Shown: positions 55,122 through 64,000 of the stretch, piece by piece | Layout: every line of letters starts with the position of its first letter | Numbering within the stretch: position 1 is the stretch's first letter | Assembly: GCA_019636235.1 (NCBI GenBank) | Contig: JAHBXW010000021.1 | Coordinates: 25,394-89,393 of the forward strand | Origin: Planctomyces sp. | GTDB lineage: Bacteria > Planctomycetota > Planctomycetia > Planctomycetales > Planctomycetaceae | Length of the DNA: 64,000 nucleotides | Reading direction: 5' to 3' | Program-made: the position numbers and the translations under genes | The notes under the pieces: generated by a model | The model's input: only the letters and a program-made list of their open reading frames with translations | Database searches by the model: none | What the model was told of the DNA's origin: nothing

Positions 55122-55480
55122 CGCGCTGCGGGACGGCGGAAGTCGCCGGAACTCGGGCCTGATGCCCGCGTCACGCGCGGGTGAACTCCGCCGGTCGGGT
55201 GCGCGAAACGGCGAAAACAGCCGGCTGCCGCTGGCTGAAGAGCCTCTTAGACACGCCATCCAGGCCACGAACCCGCGTGCCTGGGAGGTCAGGGTTCCAC
55301 TGTAAGTTGATGCTGTTCAATCGGATTCGCTGAGCCGCGGAATTTCCGATCCGCCTCGGGATGCCTCTCAATAAACGGCGCAAAGTTTGACGATGATAAC
55401 GATCGTAGGACCGCGCCCGGCCCGGATGCCGCCATTGCGGACCGGCCCGCGCGGTCGCGGCGCCGAACTTCAAACGCAGG
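55122..55480. other. Intergenic region before the secretin gene
   Basis: 359 bp, no gene. A hairpin at 55260-55284 (CCAGGC-cACG with CGTGCCTGG, one bulge) lies in the middle, and TTGACG at 55387-55392 could be a -35 box for the secretin, though the matching -10 is poor. Confidence 0.4.
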
Positions 55481-58400
55481 ATGCGGAATCGGATGACCAT
55501 TCGCCTGCAATGCCTTTGCCGCCTGACGGCCCTGTCGATGTGCTGGACGAGCTGCGCTCTGCTGCTCGTCGAGCCGGCGACATCGGCCCGGGCCGCAGAT
55601 CCCGCCAGCCCCTCGCGCTGGTCCTGGAATCGCAATCGCAACGAACGGGATGCTGCGCCCCGCAGAGTGACTGCCGCCGCCACCCGCGATCAGCAGCAAT
55701 CGGCGGCGGCCGCGGCCGCCGCTGCCGCCCGAGGAGGCGCCCAGGCTCCGCTGAATGAAGATGGCGAGTCCGAAGAACTGGCGACCGTCCGGCTGAACTT
55801 TGCCGCTGCGGACTGGTCCAAAGTGCTCAACGATGTCGCGAAGGCGACGGGCTCGACGCTCGTCATGCTGGACACGCCACCGGGCCGCTTCAGCCGCACC
55901 GACTGGACTCAACGGACGCGGACCGAAGCCGTTCGGATTCTCAATCGCGAACTGGAACCCAAGGGATATCGCATCGTCGAGCGGGATCAGTTCCTGACAG
56001 TCCTCGGAATCAATCGCTCGCGGGTCGAATACGCGCGCCCGGAATTCGCCGCGGACGAACCGCGCAGCGCGGCTGACGCCGGCCCGCCGCAGGTCGTGCA
56101 GGCCGCCGGACATTCGGCCGCGGGCCAGCCCGGCCAGCGTCCGCCCGCCCAGGGCCGCAACATTCAACTCGTCTCAGAGGAAGTCCCGGCGACGGCGCCC
56201 GAACGCGCCCCCGCCGACGCCGTTCTGACGCGCTCCTTCCTGCCCACGACCCGCTCGGCCCTCGACCTGTCCGGACAGGTGCATCGCGCCTTCCAGAAGC
56301 GGTCCCGGCTCGTCGACGCCGGCCGCACCGGCCGCCCCGGGTTCCAGGTCAGCCGTCCCGCGCGACCCGGCGCCCCCGCCCCCGCTGCCATGTTGTTCGA
56401 AGTCGAGTTCGATACGGAAGAGGACGAGATCTTCATCCATGCGCCGCAGGACGTCGCGGACCGCGTCGCGACGCTGTTTCAGAACCTCGATGCGGCGGCT
56501 CGCGCCGAAGGCGTCGACCAGGCTGTGCGGTTCCTGCCGGAAGAGGGGAACACCGCCGAGGTCGCGACGCGCCTGCAGCCCACGCTGATCCAGTTGGCGC
56601 AGTTCCGTCAGGGGGCGCGCGGCGCGGGCGCGGCCCGGGATCCGGAAACGATCATCGATCCGGCCCGTCCGCCGGCGCGCGACGGGCAATCCGTCCGCGT
56701 GATTCCGGAAGACGTCCTGGACGAAGTCCGCGGCGAAGTCTCCATTCAGAACGTCGAAGGCGTGGGCCTGGTGATCATCGGCAACCAGCGCGACGTCGAT
56801 GCCGTGTCGCGCATCATTCAGTCCGTCGAGCGCATGGCGGTCGGCAGCCTGCCGCAGATCGAGCTGTATCACCTGCAGAACGTCGACTCCGAATCGCTCT
56901 CGGTGCTGCTCACGACCGTCTATGAACAGCTTTCCACGATCCGCAACCGCGGCCAGACCCAGGCCCAGGCGCAGCCGCGGCAACTGGCCATCATCCCCGT
57001 CGTCACGCCCAACGCACTGCTGATCCTGGCCCCCGAAAATGCACTGGATTCGATCTTCGACCTGATCGAGCAGCTCGATCAGCCCGTCGATCCCGACAGC
57101 GAGATCACCGTTTTCCGGCTGAAGTACGCGGTCGCCACCCAGGTCGTGACGCACCTGACGAACTTCTACGCGACCCGTCCCGGGCTGGGCACGACGGTCC
57201 GCGCCGTGGCCGACGTCCGCACGAACTCGGTCATCGTGCAGGCCCGCCCGCGAAACCTCAGCGAAATCACCCGCCTGATCGAGGAGATCGACCAGGACAC
57301 CAGCGAGGCCGTGCTCCGCGGCGTGCGCTATCAACTGCAGTACGCCTCCGCGGCTGAACTTTCGCAGTTCATGTCCCAGACCTTCCAAGCGCTCATCAAT
57401 CCCCAGCAGCAGGCGCTGCAGCAGGGCGGCTTTGGCGGGGCGTTTGGCGGCGCGGCGACGCAGGGGCCTCAGGAACTTCGCGACTCGAAGGCGGTGGTGC
57501 TCGAGTTCCTAAGGGACAACCGCGGCATCACGCAGATGGTCCGCTCGGGGCTGCTGTCGGACATCCGCATCACGCCCGAGCCGCGGACGAACAGCCTGCT
57601 GATCGCGGCGCCGGAGCAGAGCCTGCCGCTCGTCGAAGCCATCATCGAGGTGCTGGACCAGCCCAGCGCGGCAGTCTCCGACATCAAGATGTTCCCGCTG
57701 AAGAACGCGGACGCCCTGGCCACCGTGACGCTGCTGCAGCAGCTGTTCCAGCCGCAACAGCAGCAGCAACAGGGCGTGGGGGTGGGCGGCGCGTTCGGCC
57801 AGTTGGGCCAGGGGCCGCTGGGACTGCAGATCATCGGTGCGACCGATACGACCAGCCTGCTGGTGCCGATGCAGTTCTCCGCCGATCCGCGCACGAACAC
57901 GGTGTTCGCTGTGGGCGGACCGGACGCGCTGCGGATCGTCGAGGCGCTGCTGCTGCGGCTGGATTCGGCCGATTCCCGCAACCGGCGGACGGAGGTGCTG
58001 AAGCTGCGGAACACTCCGGCCGCGGACATCGCGGCGTCGATCAACACGTTCCTGCAGGGCCTGCGGGACCTGTCGACGCTCGATCCCGATCGAATCACGG
58101 TCAACCAGATCCTCGACCAGGAAGTCATCGTCACTGCCGAACCGGTGATGAACAACCTGCTGATCAGCGCCACGCCCCGATACTTCGACGACATCCTCCG
58201 GGTCGCCCGCGAGCTCGACCGCGAACCCGAACAGGTGATGATCCAGGCGGTCATCTGCGAAGTTCTGCTGTCCGGCGACTGCGAGTTCGGCGTCGAACTC
58301 GGCTTCCAGGATCCCGTACTGTTCAGCCGGAGCAACCCGACGACGAATCTGCCCGGCTTCCTGTTCAACAACCTGCAGCTCGGGAACCAGCCGGTCAATC

Positions 58401-59389
58401 CGGCGAGCGTCGGGTCGCAGGGTCTGAGCAGCTTCGCACTGGGCCGGACCAGTTCCGAGCTGGGCTTCGGCGGACTGGTTCTTGCCGCGAGTTCCGAATC
58501 GGTGAGCGTGCTGATCCGGGCGTTGCAGGCGCACAGCAACGTGCAGATTCTCAGCCGGCCGTCGGTGCTGGCGATCGACAACCAGGTGGCGGAGATCACG
58601 GCGGGCCAGCTGGTGCCGCGGCCGCAGGGCGTGGTGGTGACGCAGAACATCGTTTCGCCGGACGTGCAGGACACGGAAGTCGGCATCCTGCTGTCGGTGA
58701 TTCCCCGGATCACTCCGGAGGGGATGGTCATCATGCAGCTGATCGCCAATAAGAGCGAAGTCTCCGGCGTCAGCGTCCCGATCTTCACGGACACGACGAC
58801 CGGCAACGTGATCAGCTCCCCGATCATCAATCAAAGCCGCGCCACCACGACGATCAAGGTGCCGGACGGTCAGACCGTGGTGGTCGGCGGCATCATCACC
58901 AGCAACGACAACACCAGCACCCGCAAAGTGCCCTGGCTGGGCGATCTCCCGGTCATCGGCCACGCGTTCCGGTACGACCAGAAGCGGAACGACCGGACGG
59001 AGCTGATCATCTTCCTGACGCCGCGCGTCGTCCGCCGCGACATCGATTCGGAGATCATCAAGCAGGTCGAGTCCGAACGTCTGCACTACTTCATCGAGGA
59101 CGTGGAGGCCATGCACGGCCCGCTGTTCGGCGTGCCCAAGGATGGCTGGAGCGGCGATCCGAACTGCCCGCCGGAAATGATCCTGCCGCAGGGCGTGGAA
59201 GGCGGATTGCTCCTGCCCGGGGAACTGCCCCCCGGGGCGATCCTCCCGGATGGCACGACCGTCGGCACCGAACGCCGGATCGACACCATGCCCAAGCCCC
59301 CTTTGAAGATTTACGACCCTGCCACCAACAGCCATCGCATTCAGACGGAATACGGCGACTGGTACGGCCGGCGGCCCCTGCCCCACTGA
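55481..59389 (+). CDS. Secretin (GspD/PulD-type) outer-membrane channel protein
   Basis: 1302 residues, about twice a normal GspD. Signal peptide about 1-38 (ending ARAAD). An N-terminal short domain (about 100-170: VRLNFAAADWSKVLNDVAKATGSTLVM) precedes a series of N1-type repeats, recognisable from ELYHLQNVDSESLSVLL, TVFRLKYAVATQVVTHL, KMFPLKNADALATVTLL and EVLKLRNTPAADIAASI. A glutamine run sits near 762-770. The C-terminal secretin domain (about 920-1195) contains LSRPSVLAIDNQVAEITAG, VPDGQTVVVGGIITSNDN, KVPWLGDLPVIGHAFR and ELIIFLTPRVV. It should form the outer-membrane gate of a type II-like or pilus system. It is followed after 33 bp by a lipoprotein gene that may be its partner. Confidence 0.93.
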   Translation: MRNRMTIRLQCLCRLTALSMCWTSCALLLVEPATSARAADPASPSRWSWNRNRNERDAAPRRVTAAATRDQQQSAAAAAAAAARGGAQAPLNEDGESEELATVRLNFAAADWSKVLNDVAKATGSTLVMLDTPPGRFSRTDWTQRTRTEAVRILNRELEPKGYRIVERDQFLTVLGINRSRVEYARPEFAADEPRSAADAGPPQVVQAAGHSAAGQPGQRPPAQGRNIQLVSEEVPATAPERAPADAVLTRSFLPTTRSALDLSGQVHRAFQKRSRLVDAGRTGRPGFQVSRPARPGAPAPAAMLFEVEFDTEEDEIFIHAPQDVADRVATLFQNLDAAARAEGVDQAVRFLPEEGNTAEVATRLQPTLIQLAQFRQGARGAGAARDPETIIDPARPPARDGQSVRVIPEDVLDEVRGEVSIQNVEGVGLVIIGNQRDVDAVSRIIQSVERMAVGSLPQIELYHLQNVDSESLSVLLTTVYEQLSTIRNRGQTQAQAQPRQLAIIPVVTPNALLILAPENALDSIFDLIEQLDQPVDPDSEITVFRLKYAVATQVVTHLTNFYATRPGLGTTVRAVADVRTNSVIVQARPRNLSEITRLIEEIDQDTSEAVLRGVRYQLQYASAAELSQFMSQTFQALINPQQQALQQGGFGGAFGGAATQGPQELRDSKAVVLEFLRDNRGITQMVRSGLLSDIRITPEPRTNSLLIAAPEQSLPLVEAIIEVLDQPSAAVSDIKMFPLKNADALATVTLLQQLFQPQQQQQQGVGVGGAFGQLGQGPLGLQIIGATDTTSLLVPMQFSADPRTNTVFAVGGPDALRIVEALLLRLDSADSRNRRTEVLKLRNTPAADIAASINTFLQGLRDLSTLDPDRITVNQILDQEVIVTAEPVMNNLLISATPRYFDDILRVARELDREPEQVMIQAVICEVLLSGDCEFGVELGFQDPVLFSRSNPTTNLPGFLFNNLQLGNQPVNPASVGSQGLSSFALGRTSSELGFGGLVLAASSESVSVLIRALQAHSNVQILSRPSVLAIDNQVAEITAGQLVPRPQGVVVTQNIVSPDVQDTEVGILLSVIPRITPEGMVIMQLIANKSEVSGVSVPIFTDTTTGNVISSPIINQSRATTTIKVPDGQTVVVGGIITSNDNTSTRKVPWLGDLPVIGHAFRYDQKRNDRTELIIFLTPRVVRRDIDSEIIKQVESERLHYFIEDVEAMHGPLFGVPKDGWSGDPNCPPEMILPQGVEGGLLLPGELPPGAILPDGTTVGTERRIDTMPKPPLKIYDPATNSHRIQTEYGDWYGRRPLPH

Positions 59390-59422
59390 CGTCGTCACTT
59401 GCGAATCTGGAAGGCGCGACCG

Positions 59423-60211
59423 ATGCCCCGCACCGCCTGCACTCCCCTGCTGTTGATCGTCGCCGCGGCCAGCGGACTGCTGGCGGGCGGTTGCACGAGT
59501 CTGGCCAGCGTCTCCCGCTGGTTCGACAAGGTGCCCGTCGCCGACGCCAACCACCCGGTGATGGATCTGTCCTGCATCTGGCAGCAGGGAACGGGAAGAA
59601 CGCCGGAAGGACTGCCTTGCCGGGGGTTCTGCGGGCAGCTCATGTTCGTCACCGCCGGCAACCGCGTTCCGGCGATCGTGAACGGACACGTCGCAATCTA
59701 CGTGTTCGACAACGTGGGCGGCGTCAACGAGCAGTCGAAACCGTTGAGCGTGTTCGAGTTCACTCCCCAGGAATGGGCCCAGTTCGCCCGGCGGACCAAC
59801 CTGGGGATGACCTATCAGTTGTTCGTACCCTACATGCGGCGCGGCGAACACCGGGCCGAATGCCATCTGCGGGTGAAGTACACTCCAGCCGAAGGGGGCA
59901 TGCCCCTCTTGTCGCAGCCGACGCTGGTCACGTTGCCTGGCGATGGCTCCCCTTCCCGGAATGCGACGCCCGCCCTGCCGGAGCCGACGATCCCGCAAGC
60001 GGCCGGATTGCCGGCCGCCGCGACCGGCCCCGATTCAGCGTTTGCTGCGCTCGCCCTGAAGATGCAGGAGGACCGGCAGCTGGCGGCGAGCGACCCGCGG
60101 GACCCGCACACCGGCGTGCCGCAATCTCTCGCGGAGTTTGCGGTTTCGGCCGATCCGCGAAGGCAGCGCCTGCAGGCCGGGCTGGAACGGGCGTCGGGGA
60201 GCGGGCGGTGA
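59423..60211 (+). CDS. Putative lipoprotein downstream of the secretin
   Basis: 262 residues. A signal segment (about 1-24) ends in LLAGGCTS, a plausible though imperfect lipobox with C24. The body (about 45-175) is beta-rich: DLSCIWQQGTGRTPEGLPCRGFCGQLMFV, AIYVFDNVGGVNEQSKPLSVFEF, and YMRRGEHRAECHLRVKY. It recalls planctomycete proteins found next to secretins, but no named family. The tail is Ala/Pro-rich. GGAAGG sits 8-9 bases before the ATG at 59423. The 33-bp gap to the secretin gene suggests one operon and a pilotin-like or accessory role, which is inference only. Confidence 0.75.
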   Translation: MPRTACTPLLLIVAAASGLLAGGCTSLASVSRWFDKVPVADANHPVMDLSCIWQQGTGRTPEGLPCRGFCGQLMFVTAGNRVPAIVNGHVAIYVFDNVGGVNEQSKPLSVFEFTPQEWAQFARRTNLGMTYQLFVPYMRRGEHRAECHLRVKYTPAEGGMPLLSQPTLVTLPGDGSPSRNATPALPEPTIPQAAGLPAAATGPDSAFAALALKMQEDRQLAASDPRDPHTGVPQSLAEFAVSADPRRQRLQAGLERASGSGR

Positions 60212-60382
60212 CATGGACTGCGGGGGGCGATCAAATCCGGATGCGGCGGTCCGATCGCCGCGCATCGGGGTTGAACAGTTCTGCAGGCGGCGCATGCCAA
60301 ATCCCAAACGGGAATTGATCCGGCGTCGCGGCCCGGCGACAATTGGGGCTGCCCGATTGTGGGCAGGACAGGAGAGTCTGAG

Positions 60383-61195
60383 ATGCGAATTCGCCGAACC
60401 GGAACCATCATTGCGTTCGCGCTGATCTGCGCAGCGGGCCAGGCGGCGCACGCGCAGTCGGGCAACCTGTTTGGCGGAAACCGCACCACCAGCCGCGCCG
60501 GCTCGAATACCGGCGGCATGGGGAGCGCGAACCGGGCGACCTCGGGTTCGGGGTTCGGCGGATCCGGTTCGGACGCGACAGGCTTCACCGGCGCGCAGGC
60601 CGGCGCGGGAACCGGATTCGCGTCGGGCGCACAGGCCGATGCCTTCGTCGGTCGCGGAAATACTTCGTTTGTAGGCAATCGCAATGCGTCCAATTCCGTT
60701 GACGCGACGGGCGGCGGCTTGGGAGGCGGAGGCGCTGGCGGATTGGGCGGCGCGGGCGGGCTCGGCGGCGCGGGACGCGGCGGCGCCGGCCTGGGAAGCC
60801 TCGGCGGACGCGGAACGACCGGATTTGGCCAAAACAGCTTCAACGCCGGCGGCCGCAACGGCGCTTTCAATCAGAACAATTTCGGCGGCCTCGGGATGCA
60901 GAACTTCGGCGCCGGGGCGATGGCCGGGCAGACAGTCCGCCCGCAGCAGCGCATCGGATTCAGCTACACGCCGCGCCCCGCACAGGCCGTGCAGTCGGCC
61001 GTGGACGCGCAGATGACGGTTCTGCCGTCTGAGCGCTTCGGCGGACTGCAGGCCCAGGTGGACGACCAGGGGACGCTGGTGCTGCGGGGCACGGTCGCCA
61101 CGGAAGACGACCGCCTGCTGGCGGAGACGCTGGCCCGCTTCGAGCCGGGCGTGCGGAATGTGAAGAACGAGCTGGTCGTCGGCCCGGCCGAGTGA
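60383..61195 (+). CDS. BON domain secreted protein with a glycine-rich region
   Basis: 270 residues. Signal peptide about 1-25 (ending AHAQ). Residues 26-190 are Gly/Ala/Asn/Ser-rich, with a dense GGxGxGG run near 110-145, and probably disordered. The C-terminal 70 residues (LQAQVDDQGTLVLRGTVATEDDRLLAETLARFEPGVRNVKNELVV) form a BON domain, which binds membranes or glycans in osmoprotection and secretin-associated proteins. An AGGAGAG site precedes the ATG at 60383. It lies 171 bp after the lipoprotein gene on the same strand and may belong to the secretin group. Confidence 0.82.
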   Translation: MRIRRTGTIIAFALICAAGQAAHAQSGNLFGGNRTTSRAGSNTGGMGSANRATSGSGFGGSGSDATGFTGAQAGAGTGFASGAQADAFVGRGNTSFVGNRNASNSVDATGGGLGGGGAGGLGGAGGLGGAGRGGAGLGSLGGRGTTGFGQNSFNAGGRNGAFNQNNFGGLGMQNFGAGAMAGQTVRPQQRIGFSYTPRPAQAVQSAVDAQMTVLPSERFGGLQAQVDDQGTLVLRGTVATEDDRLLAETLARFEPGVRNVKNELVVGPAE

Positions 61196-61374
61196 TTTCG
61201 TTCCGGAGGCGGCGTCCATTCGCTGCTGATGTGCCCGGCGGAAGCCGAGCGCCCTCCCTTGGCCGGATCGGATGCTTGCGGCCGATGGAGTCTTGCGGAC
61301 GAGACTCTAGAAATGTCCTGCGCCGGATCGTGGCTTTGCCAAGCTCGGGGACGGTCGCCTCAATTGCCAGCTTT

Positions 61375-61800
61375 CTTGCCTGCGAATGCTTAAACCGCAG
61401 GCAAGCGAAACCGCAGGGCTGAACGGTCCTCTCGCCCGCAAGTCTCTTGTCTCACGGCAGTTGACGCTCATTGCGAAGCTTGTTCGCAAACTGGCATAGC
61501 GAATGCATTCTCCCTGTCACGTTCAGACAGGTCTGGACGGCACGCGGCGAATGGAGTCGCAGGCCCCGCTCCGGCCTGGCTAATCAGGAACGTTCGGAGT
61601 GAGTTGTTCTGAGTGAGTGGTGTGGTCTCCTTCCGAGGATGCTGCATGGGTTCGTTCACGCGAGCCCATGCAGCATTCGCAGACCGCGTTTCCCCTGCCC
61701 TCGAGCGAGTGTTGCTTGACTGGGGGTGTAGCCGGGATCGCCCTCGTGGGGCGATGCCGGGCGAGCGCCTACGCCCCCAGTCAGCGGCACTCGCCTTTTT
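61375..61800 (+). ncRNA. Candidate structured RNA or palindromic element cluster
   Basis: Six perfect inverted repeats follow in order: a 10-bp stem 61375-61384/61396-61405; a 7-bp stem 61471-61477/61483-61489; the palindrome GAATGCATTC 61501-61510; a 6-bp stem 61513-61518/61526-61531; a 12-bp stem 61639-61650/61665-61676 that extends to 16 bp with one wobble; and a large compound stem 61705-61731 with 61769-61794, whose interior holds ATCGCCC/GGGCGAT. The last is followed directly by TTTTT (61796-61800), as in an intrinsic terminator on the forward strand. No known RNA family was recognised; tmRNA, RNase P and 6S signatures were looked for and not seen. Confidence 0.4.
61705..61800 (+). terminator. 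Large terminator-like stem with a T-run
   Basis: GCGAGTG...ACTGGGGGTGTAG pairs with CTACGCCCCCAGT...CACTCGC, with internal mismatches, and ends in five T. It would stop forward transcription leaving the BON gene or a small RNA upstream. The reverse side lacks a T-run. Confidence 0.5.
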
Positions 61801-61860
61801 ATGCGCGGAGTCGGCCACCCCCGTCGGGGAGCGGCTTGCGGCCCGGTCGTCTGGCGAACG

Positions 61861-63111
61861 TCAGCGCCGACCAGTGGACGCGGCGCCCGTCGCCGAGCCG
61901 ACCTCGCGATTAAACGCCTCCGGATCAAACGGGTCCGGCCTTTCCTCCATGAGCACGTCTCTCAGCAACGGATCCTTCTCCACCGGCTGGAGCCTCGGCG
62001 GCGACGCGGCCTTCCGCAGAGGATTCGGCGCCCGCTCCTGGGTCGTTACGGCGGCCGCCGTGCGAATCACCGCCGCCGTCGATTTCGACGCCACGAACGG
62101 ATCGCCATCTTCGGGAACGTCATCCCTCACGACCGACGACACCCAGTCCGTCAGCACCTTCTGCTGGACGGCTCCGCCCGTTCCCGCGAACACGCGGCTG
62201 TGAACGTCGTCGCGCAGCGCGGCCAGCAGGGGGCTGTCCGCCGGTCGATCGGCGTCGACCCAGCGCAGCACCGCCTCCAGGTTCTGCAAGGTATGCGCCC
62301 GGCCGGACGGCGTGGTGGAACGCACCGCGATCAACTGAAATTCCGTCGTGGTTTTTGAGCCATGGCAGCCGGCATTCGCGCACTTGTTGACCATCAGCGG
62401 CTGCACGCGGCGCACGAATGCGGGCAGGGCGTCGGGCAGCATCCCGGCCGCCGTCCGGGGAGCCGCTTCCAGGAACCCGTCGGCCGTGCGGACCGCCTCG
62501 GCGTCCGGCTGCCGATGACGTCCTGCGGGATTCAAATGGTCCTCGACGCGGACCAGCAGTTCGCGGAGATCACGGCGATTCGGGTCCAACCGCAGGCCGT
62601 CGCGGAGCTGCTCGCGGGCGCCGTCCCACAGCTTCTGCTGCAGACACCAGCGGGCGAGCCCGAGATGTTCGTCCGGAGAGGGGTTGCGGATCGCGTCGCG
62701 GAGCTTTTCGTAGGCCGCTTCGAGGGAATCGGCGCTGACGCGGACGACCGCCTGCGGCAGCACCTGCGCGGCGCCGCCGGGCAGGCCGAGGTGATACCCG
62801 TCCCGGACAAGCGTGATGTTGCCCGTGACAACGCGTCCGTCGAACAGCACCAGCACGGCATGCTCGCCGGCGGATTCCGCCGGAATCGGGCGCGCATCCG
62901 CGTCCCGGCTCTCAATGGGAATCGGTTCCAGCAGGCGCGCCGAAACGGGGCGCGGCAGGGGCGCGGGCTCCTCCAGCGGACGCCAGCCGTCGTCGGCCGA
63001 GGCCCACGATACGGTCAGCGCCAGCAGGCAGAAAGCCGTCGTGGCCGCGGCATTCGCGGTCGTTTCAGGCTGGTTCGCCGCGGGCTGTGTGCGGGGGGAA
63101 CGTCGTGTCAT
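61861..63111 (-). CDS. Secreted protein with a c-type heme-like motif, planctomycete family
   Basis: 416 residues. A hydrophobic segment (about 24-38, ending SWASAD) is the likely signal after an unusually polar start. Residues 85-125 (VLVLFDGRVVTGNITLVRDGYHLGL) look beta-rich, followed by a TPR-like helical stretch (about 140-200). Near residue 245 is VNKCANAGCHG, a C-x4-C-H site instead of the usual C-x2-C-H for heme c attachment; related planctomycete proteins show the same spacing. The last 100 residues are polar. It could be a cytochrome or a decayed one. The ATG at 63111 is used. Confidence 0.75.
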   Translation of the reverse strand: MTRRSPRTQPAANQPETTANAAATTAFCLLALTVSWASADDGWRPLEEPAPLPRPVSARLLEPIPIESRDADARPIPAESAGEHAVLVLFDGRVVTGNITLVRDGYHLGLPGGAAQVLPQAVVRVSADSLEAAYEKLRDAIRNPSPDEHLGLARWCLQQKLWDGAREQLRDGLRLDPNRRDLRELLVRVEDHLNPAGRHRQPDAEAVRTADGFLEAAPRTAAGMLPDALPAFVRRVQPLMVNKCANAGCHGSKTTTEFQLIAVRSTTPSGRAHTLQNLEAVLRWVDADRPADSPLLAALRDDVHSRVFAGTGGAVQQKVLTDWVSSVVRDDVPEDGDPFVASKSTAAVIRTAAAVTTQERAPNPLRKAASPPRLQPVEKDPLLRDVLMEERPDPFDPEAFNREVGSATGAASTGRR

Positions 63112-63385
63112 TGCAGTGCCCTTGTCGGCGGGACGATCCGCGGGAGGCCGGGACGCTAGCGCCGGTCCGGAGGGGCGTCAAGAGCCCTTCCGCCGCCCGC
63201 GAAGGCCCCCCAACCCCGCTCCGGAATGCGCCACGGCCCGGCCCGGCAGCGGCGTAGAATCTGGTGCGAGGCGAAGTCGCGGAAATCCTCTTCCACGAAT
63301 TGGCGCGTTGTGATAACAGCCCGCTTCGCGCCGCAGCCGTCGGTCGAGTCCTCCACTCGAGTCTTCAGCACAGGAGACGCGCGAC

Positions 63386-63901
63386 ATGTCACGAGTCATC
63401 GCGGGTGAGAACCCGCTGAAGAACCTGTTCTCGGCTCTCACCGAGCATACGTTCCAGGTCGATCTGGGGGTCGCGGACCCGCCGCTGATCGACTACCTCA
63501 GCGACTTGCTGGTCCGATTTGTGCGCGTGGACGCGATCTTCGGCGTCCGGAACGCGGTCGGCCGGCGGCTCGATGAAGTCGCCGACATGCTGATGGAAGC
63601 CGAGCAGCGCTCCGAACGCCCCCGCCGCGAAGTCCATCGCCACATTGGCGACTTCACACTGTTCTGGGTCGGCATCTACCCCGAGGCGCTGGAGCGTCTC
63701 CAGCACGGGGAACGCAAAGATTCGCTGCTGAATTACTGCGAACAGGGCAAGCGGTCGTACTACATCGCCAGCACGCTGGTCGACGAGGACCATCGCGAGC
63801 AGGCCCCGGTCCTGCGGCGTCTCAGCGAGGAATTCGAGCTGTGCACTGTGGGGTTGAATCGCGTGCGTCGGGAGTGGCAGCGGCTGCCGGACGCGGCGTA
63901 A
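63386..63901 (+). CDS. Small cytoplasmic protein of unknown function
   Basis: 171 residues, no signal peptide, no membrane segment. Mostly helical and highly charged: LIDYLSDLLVRFVRVDAIFGVRNAVGRRLDEVADML, EVHRHIGDFTLFWVGIYPEALERLQ and YYIASTLVDEDHREQAPVLRRLSEEFELC. It is probably a conserved planctomycete protein, but I recognise no family and no active site. AGGAGA lies 8-9 bases before the ATG at 63386. Monocistronic in the window; the last 99 bases after its stop hold nothing identifiable. Confidence 0.8.
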   Translation: MSRVIAGENPLKNLFSALTEHTFQVDLGVADPPLIDYLSDLLVRFVRVDAIFGVRNAVGRRLDEVADMLMEAEQRSERPRREVHRHIGDFTLFWVGIYPEALERLQHGERKDSLLNYCEQGKRSYYIASTLVDEDHREQAPVLRRLSEEFELCTVGLNRVRREWQRLPDAA

Positions 63902-64000
63902 GGGCGCTGGGATGTGGGTCAATCAATGACAAATCCGCGATGACCAATGACAGTAGTTCCAAGTCGGTGACTTGAAGGTTGAAGAACGCAAGGCTCTTCC

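Larger units (their letters stand above)
61196..61860. other. Hairpin-rich intergenic region
   Basis: 665 bp between the BON gene and a reverse-strand gene. No frame looks coding. The first 175 bases hold nothing obvious; from 61375 onward perfect inverted repeats follow one another (see the RNA candidate entry). Confidence 0.6.

Noticed and set aside
54228..55268. N-terminal extension of ilvC by about 347 codons
   Set aside because: IlvC is a full-length family member from the ATG at 54227, and the extension overlaps ruvX on the other strand.
57509..59998. An 829-codon reverse-strand open frame
   Set aside because: It lies opposite the secretin and lipoprotein genes, which have clear motifs. 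The translation is repetitive Arg/Asp/His-rich.
61375..61800. tmRNA, RNase P RNA or 6S RNA
   Set aside because: None of the conserved signatures of these RNAs (for example the tRNA-like ends of tmRNA or the conserved RNase P core) was found on either strand.

Overview
The window reads as chromosomal DNA of a planctomycete (Planctomycetota). The evidence is high GC, a DUF1559 prepilin-like protein with a C-terminal HX9DG-type motif, a 1302-residue secretin, several HEAT, PQQ-propeller and c-type-heme-like secreted proteins, a Tat-exported ceramidase-like protein, and many secreted proteins with no recognisable fold. About 45 genes are supported. I saw no rRNA, tRNA, CRISPR array, integrase or transposase.

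Layout. 1-5.2 kb: a lipid kinase cut by the window edge, a PIN/TRAM membrane protein, then a DUF116-polyprenyl synthetase fusion overlapping a tRNA-dihydrouridine synthase; a nested stem-loop lies in the leader of the synthetase. 5.7-10.2 kb: a DUF1559 protein with a clear terminator, then a YtrA-type GntR regulator, ABC ATPase and membrane protein operon with a palindromic operator touching the start codon. 10.2-19.3 kb: a CNNM/CBS protein, an Ldh-type oxidoreductase, a HEAT protein carrying a degenerate receiver domain, a PQQ propeller, a second HEAT-like secreted protein and a ceramidase-like enzyme. 19.4-27.5 kb: priA, a sialidase-like protein, a complete BstYI/BglII-type restriction-modification pair, assimilatory sulfite reductase and, divergently, msrP.

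30.6-36.6 kb holds the most unusual locus: a membrane protein followed by tssK, tssL, a shortened tssM-like gene that has lost every nucleotide-binding motif and the periplasmic domain, a small unknown gene, and a sigma-28-type sigma factor. The genes from tssL to the sigma factor are coupled by gaps or overlaps of a few bases. This looks like a compact, divergent type VI secretion-related envelope module carrying its own transcription factor.

36.6-50 kb: a glycosyltransferase, an outer-membrane protein, a zinc-ribbon/STN-like protein, a four-domain S1 protein, a thioesterase and a DUF255 thioredoxin operon. These are followed by a signalling cluster: a hybrid histidine kinase with an HD-GYP response regulator, facing a HDOD-GGDEF diguanylate cyclase. 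52-61.2 kb: a LysM protein, ilvC, ruvX and a secretin-lipoprotein-BON group. 61.4-61.8 kb: an intergenic stretch dense in perfect hairpins that ends in a large stem plus a T-run, a candidate structured RNA or palindromic element. 61.9-63.9 kb: a heme-motif protein and a small conserved-looking protein of unknown function.

Start codons were chosen by Shine-Dalgarno spacing, signal-peptide position and family length. All family assignments are from reading motifs; no database search was run.
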